The translations under genes were made by a program, and so were the position numbers. A DNA stretch of 6,806 bases from Gammaproteobacteria bacterium. Lineage in GTDB: Bacteria > Pseudomonadota > Gammaproteobacteria > Pseudomonadales > Pseudomonadaceae. Each line of letters begins with the position of its first letter. Within the stretch, counting starts at the first letter, position 1. Below, in pieces: positions 1 through 5,323 of the stretch. The notes under the pieces are model-generated. The model saw nothing but the letters and a program-made list of their open reading frames with translations, did no database searches and was not told the origin of the DNA. The DNA is taken from contig JAAZCO010000016.1 in the NCBI GenBank assembly GCA_012513235.1, positions 1 to 6,806 of the forward strand, written 5' to 3'.

Positions 1-564
1 AAGCGTAAACTGTACTTGTGCATGATGAGCGTTAACGTGCTGGAAGCGATCCGTTTCTATGTCAGCTTTGCGTGCTCATTTGCCTTTGCTGAGCGCCGTT
101 TGATGGAAGGTAACGCAAAAATCATCCGCCTGATTGCCCGCGATGAAGCGCTGCACCTCACAGGTACCCAGCACATCATCAATATCATGCAAGACGGTCA
201 CGATGATCCAGAAATGGCTGAAGTCGCCCGCTCCTGCTATGCCGAAAGCGTAGAAATCTTTAAGCACGCAGCACACCAAGAAAAAGAATGGGCTAAATAC
301 CTGTTCCAAGGTGGCTCAATGATTGGTTTAAACGAAGGTATTCTAAACCAGTATATTGAGTACATTACTAACCTGCGTATGCATGCAGTAGGTCTTGAGC
401 CTGCATTTAGCAATGCTTCACACAACCCCATTCCATGGATTAACGCCTGGTTGGTGTCGGATAACGTACAGGTTGCACCACAAGAAGTAGAAGTCAGCTC
501 CTACCTTGTTGGGCAAATCAACTCAGCTGTTTCTGCTGAGGACCTTGGCGATTTCGAGCTTTAA
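1..564 (+). CDS. nrdB: Ribonucleoside-diphosphate reductase class Ia, beta subunit (3' part; 5' end outside window)
   Basis: Small (R2) subunit of aerobic class Ia ribonucleotide reductase. It houses the diferric-tyrosyl radical cofactor used with NrdA to reduce ribonucleoside diphosphates in the cytoplasm. The reading frame is open from base 1 (K-R-K-L-Y-L-C) and gives 187 codons plus TAA, corresponding to about residues 190-376 of the E. coli protein. Visible iron ligands are the Glu of EAIRFY (codon at 43, E. coli Glu204), and the Glu and His of RDEALH (codons at 145 and 154, Glu238 and His241). The hydrophobic-pocket Phe residues of FYVSF are kept. The C-terminal tail starts YLVGQI, whose Tyr equals the radical-transfer Tyr356, and ends in the acidic segment that docks on NrdA. 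The radical Tyr122 lies upstream of the window. The TTG or ATG codons at 16-27 are internal, not starts. The stop abuts yfaE directly, so the two are very probably co-transcribed. Confidence 0.97.
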   Translation, partial: KRKLYLCMMSVNVLEAIRFYVSFACSFAFAERRLMEGNAKIIRLIARDEALHLTGTQHIINIMQDGHDDPEMAEVARSCYAESVEIFKHAAHQEKEWAKYLFQGGSMIGLNEGILNQYIEYITNLRMHAVGLEPAFSNASHNPIPWINAWLVSDNVQVAPQEVEVSSYLVGQINSAVSAEDLGDFEL

Positions 565-843
565 GTGAACAATCCAATCCAAGTCATTACTGAAGATCTA
601 ATTTTTAAATTAGAGGAATCAGAAACGCTACTTGAAGGCTTAGAGCGTACCGGCCATCAAGTCGAGTACCAGTGCCGTAGCGGTTACTGCGGCGCCTGCC
701 GCGTAACCCTGCGCGCCGGTAGCGTAAAGTACAACACCACTCCTCTGGCCTATCTGCGCCAAGATGAGATCCTGCCCTGCTGCGCGCATGCTGCAGAACC
801 GCTGGTGGTGAAGGTGAATTTAAAAAGTAAGTTTAGCGCTTAA
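565..843 (+). CDS. yfaE: YfaE-type [2Fe-2S] ferredoxin, NrdB cofactor maintenance
   Basis: Small plant-type ferredoxin of 92 residues. In E. coli YfaE supplies electrons for assembly and repair of the diferric-tyrosyl cofactor of NrdB, and its position directly behind nrdB supports the same role here. Cluster ligands are visible: Cys37, Cys42 and Cys45 in YQCRSGYCGAC, and a Cys pair at 72-73 in ILPCC that provides the fourth ligand, as in the E. coli protein. The GTG start (565-567) follows the nrdB TAA with no spacer. No good Shine-Dalgarno precedes it, only a GAG at 556-558, and there is no nearby in-frame ATG, so translational coupling to nrdB is the simplest reading. Function is inferred from family and context; identification is strong. 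Confidence 0.93.
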   Translation: MNNPIQVITEDLIFKLEESETLLEGLERTGHQVEYQCRSGYCGACRVTLRAGSVKYNTTPLAYLRQDEILPCCAHAAEPLVVKVNLKSKFSA

Positions 844-864
844 GATTAGGCGCTGCTTATTTTT
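835..864 (+). terminator. Weak candidate intrinsic terminator after yfaE
   Basis: Bases 835-841 can pair with 848-854 (seven pairs including one G-U, core AGCGC/GCGCT) around a six-base loop. A T-rich stretch with TTTTT at 860-864 follows. The yfaE stop codon (841-843) lies inside the hairpin. The stem is short, so termination may be partial. Confidence 0.35.
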
Positions 865-890
865 AACATCATGAAATACCTTTATAAAAT
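863..890 (+). promoter_or_regulatory. Candidate sigma-70 promoter for dusA
   Basis: TTAACA at 863-868 differs from the -35 consensus at one base. TAAAAT at 885-890 differs from the -10 consensus at one base. The spacer is 16 bases. Transcription would start near 897, about 40 bases before the dusA ATG. It follows the weak yfaE hairpin, which fits a transcription unit boundary. Read by eye only. Confidence 0.4.
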
Positions 891-935
891 AGCCTGCAAG
901 CGCAGCCCAATTGCTATTACTGAGCTGAAAACCAT

Positions 936-1910
936 ATGAACACAGTCAACCGCCGCTTTTCCGTTGCACCTATGATGGACTGGACTACTTATGAGTGCCG
1001 GTACTTTTTAAGGCTCATTTCTAAGCGCGCCCTGCTCTATACAGAGATGGTTACCACCGGTGCTTTAATCTACGGCGATAGCGCGCGCTTTTTGCAGCAT
1101 GATCAATCTGAGCACCCGTTAGCCTTACAATTAGGTGGCAGCAACCCTGCAGATCTAGCCACCTGTGCAAAAATGGCTGAAGTAGCAGGCTTTGATGAAG
1201 TTAACCTCAACGTTGGTTGCCCCAGTGATCGCGTACAAAACAATATGATTGGCGCTTGCTTGATGGGGCACCCCCAGCTCGTGGCCGATTGCGTCAAGCA
1301 GATGCAAGATGCAGTGCAAATCCCCATCACTGTTAAACACCGTATTGGTATTAACGGCCGTGACAGTTACGCTGAGTTGTGCGATTTTATCGGCACCGTC
1401 AGCGAGGCAGGTTGTCATAGTTTTACTGTGCATGCGCGCATTGCGATTTTAGAAGGCTTATCACCTAAAGAAAATCGTGATATCCCGCCCCTGCGTTACG
1501 ATATTGCCGCACAACTCACCACAGACTTTCCGGATTTAGAATTTATCTTAAATGGTGGTATTAAAACCCTCGAAGAATGCAGCGAACACTTACAAACGTT
1601 TGACGGTGTCATGCTGGGTCGCGAGGCATACCACAACCCCTGGTTGCTCAGCGAAGTGGACCACAAGCTGTTTGGTGACGCCCAACGCGATATCACGCGC
1701 ACCTCTATTCTGGAACAATTGCGTCCATATTTAGTGGAGCATATTGCCAAAGGTGGCAAAGCACCGCATGTCACCCGTCATATTTTAGGCATTGCGCAAG
1801 GCTTTCAAGGTGCTCGACGTTTTCGTCAGTTGCTGTCGGCGGATATTTATAAAACCGATGACCCCCTACGCGTCTATGATCAAGCGGTTGCGGTTCTCGA
1901 AGGTCGCTAA
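936..1910 (+). CDS. dusA: tRNA-dihydrouridine(20/20a) synthase DusA
   Basis: FMN- and NADPH-dependent enzyme that reduces uridine to dihydrouridine at positions 20 and 20a of the tRNA D-loop, in the cytoplasm. The protein has 324 residues, usual for DusA. An N-terminal TIM barrel opens with SVAPMMDWT (residues 9-17, FMN phosphate region) and TEMVTTGAL. The Dus signature NVGCPSDRVQ carries the catalytic Cys95. Lys134 and His135 in TVKHRIGI contact FMN. HAR near 167 and LSPKENRDIPPL distinguish the DusA subgroup from DusB and DusC. NGGI and MLGREAY form the FMN phosphate site, and the C-terminal part is the helical tRNA-binding domain. The ATG at 936 has only a weak GAG (922-924) upstream, but the next codons match the family N-terminus. 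tal follows after 82 bases, a pairing also found in Pseudomonas. Confidence 0.96.
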   Translation: MNTVNRRFSVAPMMDWTTYECRYFLRLISKRALLYTEMVTTGALIYGDSARFLQHDQSEHPLALQLGGSNPADLATCAKMAEVAGFDEVNLNVGCPSDRVQNNMIGACLMGHPQLVADCVKQMQDAVQIPITVKHRIGINGRDSYAELCDFIGTVSEAGCHSFTVHARIAILEGLSPKENRDIPPLRYDIAAQLTTDFPDLEFILNGGIKTLEECSEHLQTFDGVMLGREAYHNPWLLSEVDHKLFGDAQRDITRTSILEQLRPYLVEHIAKGGKAPHVTRHILGIAQGFQGARRFRQLLSADIYKTDDPLRVYDQAVAVLEGR

Positions 1911-1924
1911 TCAGCGATAATCCA

Positions 1925-1962
1925 TTGCATCCATTTGCGTGCTCAGTTATGTTCTGTAAATT
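1925..1962 (+). promoter_or_regulatory. Possible weak promoter in the dusA-tal spacer
   Basis: Two overlapping sigma-70-like arrangements are visible in the 82-base spacer. One is TTGCAT (1925-1930) with TATGTT (1948-1953), spacer 17. The other is TTGCGT (1935-1940) with TAAATT (1957-1962), spacer 16. Each -10 box matches only four of six consensus bases. No U-tract terminator separates dusA from tal, so tal may be read from the dusA promoter, from here, or from both. Confidence 0.22.
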
Positions 1963-1992
1963 ATTTTTCAGTCCAATATTGCAGCCCATACT

Positions 1993-2910
1993 ATGCCGTC
2001 AAAACTAGAACAATTAAAACGCTTTACGACTGTCGTGGCAGACACTGGCGATTTAGACGCCATTACTCGTTTACAGCCAGTGGATGCCACCACTAACCCT
2101 TCATTACTGCTCAAAGCCGCAACTTTTCCACGCTATGCGCAGATGCTGGAAAAAATCAAGCAGGGCTTCTCAGGCCAACCACAAGCCGCTTGTGAGCAGT
2201 TTGCTGTGTCTGTCGGCAGCGAAATTTTAGCGTTAATTCCAGGGCGCATTTCGACCGAAGTGGATGCACGCTTATCCTTTGATGAGCAAGCCACCTTTGA
2301 ATATGCACTGCGCTTGATTGATCGCTACGAGCAGCAGGGTGTGGATCGCCAACGCGTCTTAATCAAAATCGCTGCAACTTGGGAAGGTATCCAAGCCGCA
2401 CGCCGCTTAGAGCAGCTTAATATCCAAACCAACCTGACATTGTTATTTTCATTTGCCCAAGCCGCAGCCTGTGCCGATGCCGGTGTGTTTTTAATCTCAC
2501 CTTTTGTTGGGCGTATTTATGACTGGTATAAAAAATCTGAAGGGCGTGATTACACCGGTGCTGAAGATCCAGGAGTACAGTCGGTCTCGCGTATATACAA
2601 CTATTACAAAAGCAATCACTTCGCTACGATAGTGATGGGCGCAAGTTTTCGTAATCTTGGCCAAATCGAAGCGCTGGCAGGGTGTGACCGTCTGACCATC
2701 AGCCCTGAACTACTTGAGCAGTTGAGTTTAGACGAAGGTTTTTTGGAGCGTAAGCTGCAGGAAAATAGCCCAGGCGAAACACCTAGTGCTATTGATGAAC
2801 AGCATTTCCGTTGGGCGCACAACCAAGATGCGATGGCTACAGAAAAACTTGCCGAAGGCATTCGTGCCTTTGCCAATGATCAAGAAAAGCTAGAAAAGCT
2901 GTTTCGTTAA
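1993..2910 (+). CDS. tal: Transaldolase (TalB-type, class I aldolase)
   Basis: Cytoplasmic enzyme of the non-oxidative pentose phosphate pathway. It transfers a dihydroxyacetone unit from sedoheptulose 7-phosphate to glyceraldehyde 3-phosphate, giving erythrose 4-phosphate and fructose 6-phosphate. The 305 residues match the TalA/TalB subfamily (about 317 in E. coli). Catalytic residues are in place: Asp17 in VADTGDL, Glu89 in GRISTEVDARL, and the Schiff-base Lys125 in RVLIKIAATWEGI. The Glu-Lys spacing of 36 equals that of E. coli Glu96-Lys132. DATTNPSLL (residues 31-39), TNLTLLFSF and ISPFVGRI are further family signatures. The ATG at 1993 has no clear Shine-Dalgarno, but the family N-terminus starts right there. 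A strong terminator follows the stop. Confidence 0.97.
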   Translation: MPSKLEQLKRFTTVVADTGDLDAITRLQPVDATTNPSLLLKAATFPRYAQMLEKIKQGFSGQPQAACEQFAVSVGSEILALIPGRISTEVDARLSFDEQATFEYALRLIDRYEQQGVDRQRVLIKIAATWEGIQAARRLEQLNIQTNLTLLFSFAQAAACADAGVFLISPFVGRIYDWYKKSEGRDYTGAEDPGVQSVSRIYNYYKSNHFATIVMGASFRNLGQIEALAGCDRLTISPELLEQLSLDEGFLERKLQENSPGETPSAIDEQHFRWAHNQDAMATEKLAEGIRAFANDQEKLEKLFR

Positions 2911-2912
2911 AC

Positions 2913-2958
2913 AACTTGAGCGCTACCGGCTGATCTCAACCGATAGCGCTCAAGTTTT
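2913..2958. terminator. Strong bidirectional terminator between tal and the STAS gene
   Basis: A perfect 13-bp inverted repeat pairs 2913-2925 (AACTTGAGCGCTA) with 2944-2956. A short CGG/CCG inner helix may extend it after a C-A mismatch. On the plus strand TTTT follows (2955-2958). On the minus strand the stem is followed by TTGTTT. It sits between two convergent genes, so it probably serves both. Confidence 0.85.
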
Positions 2959-2968
2959 AAGCCCTTAT

Positions 2969-3457
2969 TTAAGATGCGGTACTTTTTAACGCACTGACTA
3001 AGTCGCGAAATTCGTCTCGATTGGACTCATTGAGACTCATCAAGATTTGATGAGCTTCCAGCACACGCTCCTTCACCACTGCCTCAGACTGATCCTGCTC
3101 AGGCAGGTCATCCAAACACTCAGGACACGGCGCTGGTGTATGCACCAGATTAAACACTTGATTAAAGCCCATTGAGTCCAATACACGACTCACATCCGGA
3201 TTGGTACTGGCCAAAGTGGGCAGCATACCGAATTTACGCTTGGACAAAATAGACAGCTTCGCCAGCAACCCTAAAGTTGTGCTGTCGATACTGATCACTT
3301 CGGTCAGATCAATCACTATGGATTTAAGCGAATGTTCTTTAAGAATTTTTTCGATTTTTTCATTCAACGCCGAACAAAAAGTTAAGCGCACATCACCCAC
3401 ACACTTTAAAACAAAAGTATCGTTGTATTCAGCACACTGAATTTTACCATCACTCAT
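2969..3457 (-). CDS. STAS-domain anti-sigma-factor antagonist
   Basis: A 162-residue protein with an N-terminal STAS domain (about residues 8-105) of the SpoIIAA/RsbV type. Such proteins bind an anti-sigma or effector partner when unphosphorylated and are switched by a Ser/Thr kinase and a PP2C phosphatase. The diagnostic loop SIDSTTLGLL is present, and Ser59 aligns with the phosphorylated Ser58 of B. subtilis SpoIIAA. A C-terminal extension (about 106-162) begins with a CPEC pair (Cys111, Cys114) and continues as an acidic, helix-prone tail, unlike the minimal STAS proteins of Bacillus. The start is firm: AGGA (minus strand, bases 3465-3468) lies seven bases before the ATG. The ATGA overlap with the upstream phosphatase gene (3454-3457) indicates coupled translation. 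The phosphatase is its likely partner. The regulated process is unknown; the gene corresponds in context to P. aeruginosa PA2797. Confidence 0.88.
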   Translation of the reverse strand: MSDGKIQCAEYNDTFVLKCVGDVRLTFCSALNEKIEKILKEHSLKSIVIDLTEVISIDSTTLGLLAKLSILSKRKFGMLPTLASTNPDVSRVLDSMGFNQVFNLVHTPAPCPECLDDLPEQDQSEAVVKERVLEAHQILMSLNESNRDEFRDLVSALKSTAS

Positions 3458-4263
3458 GCAAGATTCCTGCTCAGCACCAGCATGGCGATATCATCGGGCA
3501 TATTGCTGCAGTTAGCCAGCCCTAAACGCTCTAGCGCAGCGCCATAGTCACCCTGTACGGCACGAATCAACTTGGGCAAGGCTGCTTCACTGGTAATCAA
3601 GTGCTTTTCGGGTAGCACATCAAAAATACCATCGGAAAATAAACTTAAGCTAAAGGCCTCTGGCAACGGCATCTGCTCATCATTAAAGGTCGCTTGCTCA
3701 AACAAGCCCACAGGCTGCCCCTTACCGCGTAAAAAAACTGCGCGTCCTGCAGTGTATAAAATAGGCGAAGGTAGATGACCCGCTACGCTCCATTGCAACA
3801 CAGCTCGCGTCGTATCGACGATCATGCAGATCAAAGTGATATGTCGATCAGAGCCGTAACTCAATAAGCGCTGATTTAAATACGTCAGCAAGGCAGCAGG
3901 CGTCATATCTGGATCAACATTCGATGCTGGATGGCTGAACACATACTCTTGCACAATACTTTTAAGGAGCATACTAATCAGTGCAGCGGCTGTACCACTA
4001 CCCGATACATCGGCAAGATATAAAAAAAGACGCCCATCAGGTAAGACAAAGTAATCCAGCGAATCACCGGTCAAATAGAGCGCAGGAACAATATAGTGCT
4101 CAAAAACAATGCCTTGCGCCTGCCAAGGTGTAGCAGGTCGTATCTGCTGTTGCAGCAACTGACCGGCCACTTGATCTTCGATTAAGAGTGCGCGCTGTTT
4201 TTGTAAAACTAACAGCTCTGCGGATGCAGCCTCTAGACTGCTGTGTTGCGGAGTCGAATACAT
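3454..4263 (-). CDS. SpoIIE/PP2C-type serine phosphatase lacking a receiver domain
   Basis: Predicted cytoplasmic metal-dependent phosphatase of the SpoIIE/RsbU class that would dephosphorylate the STAS protein encoded next to it. From the ATG at 4261-4263 the product has 269 residues. Residues about 10-45 form a Leu/Gln/Glu-rich helix, probably a coiled-coil linker. The phosphatase domain then shows GDSLDYF (66-72), ADVSGSG (84-90), a central AGHLPSP, FSDG (209-212) and PDDI (256-259), so the metal-binding Asp residues are all kept and the enzyme should be active. The Pseudomonas counterpart (PA2798, from memory) carries an N-terminal response-regulator receiver domain; here none is present, and the 226-base gap upstream is too short to hold one. 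The start is uncertain: a TTG at 4276-4278, directly after an in-frame TGA, would add five residues, and neither start has a clear Shine-Dalgarno. It overlaps the STAS gene by ATGA. Confidence 0.87.
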   Translation of the reverse strand: MYSTPQHSSLEAASAELLVLQKQRALLIEDQVAGQLLQQQIRPATPWQAQGIVFEHYIVPALYLTGDSLDYFVLPDGRLFLYLADVSGSGTAAALISMLLKSIVQEYVFSHPASNVDPDMTPAALLTYLNQRLLSYGSDRHITLICMIVDTTRAVLQWSVAGHLPSPILYTAGRAVFLRGKGQPVGLFEQATFNDEQMPLPEAFSLSLFSDGIFDVLPEKHLITSEAALPKLIRAVQGDYGAALERLGLANCSNMPDDIAMLVLSRNLA

Positions 4264-4489
4264 TACTTTATTCGCCAATCATGTCTAAGCGCAAAAGGTA
4301 CTCTTATCGCCGCGGTGATTCAAGTGATCTGTGCATCCTGCATACTAGAGCTCAGCTCGTATAAATGAGCTGCAGGCTACTTTGGATATGGAGGTGGTTC
4401 TGCTGGAATCTGTGAAGCGCCCATTGCGTAACACACCTAAGCGATAAAAATCAGTCGCCATCCTTGGCGACCCATCTTAGTTTGCCGGA
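4264..4489. other. Phosphatase-mlaA intergenic gap (226 bases)
   Basis: The mlaA terminator occupies the right side. The rest has no gene I can support. Three very short open frames occur: plus-strand ATG at 4281-4283 (27 codons), plus-strand ATG at 4388-4390 (19 codons), and a minus-strand ATG at 4423-4425 whose 15-residue frame contains a Pro-Pro-Pro run. None has a good ribosome site. On the minus strand CAGCTC and GAGCTG (bases 4367-4372 and 4353-4358) can form a 6-bp hairpin with an 8-base loop, without a U-tract. The promoter of the phosphatase-STAS pair should lie here, but I see no convincing -35/-10 pair. Confidence 0.5.
4446..4471 (-). terminator. Intrinsic terminator of mlaA
   Basis: Read on the minus strand, a perfect 7-bp stem GTCGCCA/TGGCGAC with an AGGA loop (bases 4454-4471) is followed by TGA and then TTTTT (4446-4450). 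It begins 19 bases after the mlaA stop codon. This separates mlaA from the phosphatase-STAS pair transcribed in the same direction. Confidence 0.88.
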
Positions 4490-5239
4490 TTAAAAGTCAT
4501 CAACGACATTGCCATCTTTAACTTTAAACTCACGGTTCTGTAAGTACGCATTACGTACAAAACGATATTTATCACCGGTAATCAATCGTTCAGCCGATAA
4601 CAACTTGGCACGAGTGTCCACCAGATTCAGCGCGAACATACTGTTACGTACAGGTACATCATTGATATAACGGTAAGGGCTGGTGTAGCTCTCTGGGTAT
4701 AAAGATACGGTATCACGCACGGTACTTGGTCCCATTAATGGCAACACAACATACGGACCACTTTTCACACCCCAAGCGCCCAGCGTCTGACCAAAATCTT
4801 CATCATTGCGCTGCAGGCCCATTTTAGTGGCCACATCAAAGAAACCTAGCACACCAAAAGTAGTGTTAAAGAAGAAGCGTGCAGTATCCACACCCGCATC
4901 ATGCATCTTAAACTGCAGCACATTGTTAGCTAAGTTGCGCACTTCACCTAAGTTACGAAACACATTATGCACACCATCCTCAACCACATTAGGTGTCACA
5001 GCGCGGTAACCCTTAGCTACAGGTTTGAGCGCCCAGCGGTCGAGCGTATCGTTAAAACGAAACACCGCACGATTCATCGACTCCCAAGGATCTTCGTTTT
5101 CACCAAAATCCTGCCACTGCTCCTCGTCATACTTGTTATCAACGTCTTGCGCAATAGCCATGCTTGGCAAGATTAAACAACCTGCTACTACAGCTCCACC
5201 AAGCATACAGCGCAGCGGCTGGGTTAAAAAAAGGCGCAT
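4490..5239 (-). CDS. mlaA: MlaA/VacJ family phospholipid-transport protein
   Basis: Outer-membrane component of the Mla pathway, which removes phospholipids from the outer leaflet and passes them to periplasmic MlaC, keeping the membrane asymmetric. The 249-residue product has an N-terminal signal sequence (Arg at 2 and 10, hydrophobic core about 12-30) and then the MlaA domain from DPWESMNR (residues 50-57) to the end, with LKPVAKGYRAVTP, LGEVRNLANN, FGVLGFFDVA and FGQTLGAWGV. The signal is ambiguous: VAGC at 18-21 resembles a lipobox, while AIA before Gln31 resembles a signal peptidase I site. I chose the ATG at 5237-5239 because GGAG (minus strand, 5246-5249) lies six bases before it. An upstream in-frame GTG (5249-5251) overlaps that ribosome site, so it is unlikely to be the start. 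The Mla transporter genes (mlaFEDCB) are not in the window. Confidence 0.93.
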   Translation of the reverse strand: MRLFLTQPLRCMLGGAVVAGCLILPSMAIAQDVDNKYDEEQWQDFGENEDPWESMNRAVFRFNDTLDRWALKPVAKGYRAVTPNVVEDGVHNVFRNLGEVRNLANNVLQFKMHDAGVDTARFFFNTTFGVLGFFDVATKMGLQRNDEDFGQTLGAWGVKSGPYVVLPLMGPSTVRDTVSLYPESYTSPYRYINDVPVRNSMFALNLVDTRAKLLSAERLITGDKYRFVRNAYLQNREFKVKDGNVVDDF

Positions 5240-5267
5240 CAAGCTCTCCACTTCTATTTCAATAAGT

Positions 5268-5298
5268 TACATAACTTTTTTGTAGCTGCACCGGTCAA
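5268..5298 (-). promoter_or_regulatory. Candidate mlaA promoter overlapped by a small palindrome
   Basis: On the minus strand TTGACC (5293-5298) resembles a -35 box and TTATGT or TATGTA (5268-5274) a -10 box, with 18 or 19 bases between. The -10 region falls within the palindrome AAGTTA-CA-TAACTT (5264-5277), which could be an operator. The -10 match is poor and the spacing long, so this is tentative. Confidence 0.28.
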
Positions 5299-5314
5299 TA
5301 CAGTGCAGCTACAA
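5280..5314. repeat. Perfect 12-bp inverted repeat in the cysS-mlaA spacer
   Basis: TTGTAGCTGCAC (5280-5291) pairs perfectly with 5303-5314 around an 11-base loop. In the minus-strand transcript it would form 10 bases after the cysS stop. What follows there is a run of A, not U, and the plus strand also lacks a T-tract downstream, so it does not fit the standard intrinsic terminator. It may protect the cysS mRNA end, pause transcription, or act with the mlaA promoter. Confidence 0.7.
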
Positions 5315-5323
5315 CACAGGATG

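Noticed and set aside
16..24. Start of nrdB at the TTG or ATG near the left edge
   Set aside because: The frame is open to base 1, and the residues before it (KRKLY) match the interior of E. coli NrdB, so the gene is simply cut by the window.
1431..1460. Possible defect in DusA at HARIAIL, where E. coli has HARKAWL
   Set aside because: The position varies among DusA proteins (Thermus has HARSALL), and I recall Pseudomonas DusA with Ile here, so this is normal variation.
1904..1917. Terminator after dusA from TCGCT/AGCGA
   Set aside because: The stem is only five base pairs and no T-tract follows; read-through into tal is more likely.
5249..5251. GTG as the mlaA start codon
   Set aside because: The GGAG at 5246-5249 (minus strand) overlaps this codon and is well spaced for the ATG at 5239; using GTG would leave no ribosome site.
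5025..5285. 86-codon plus-strand open frame opposite the mlaA 5' end
   Set aside because: It is Ser/Ile-rich shadow coding opposite a conserved signal peptide and domain, with no motif or ribosome site.
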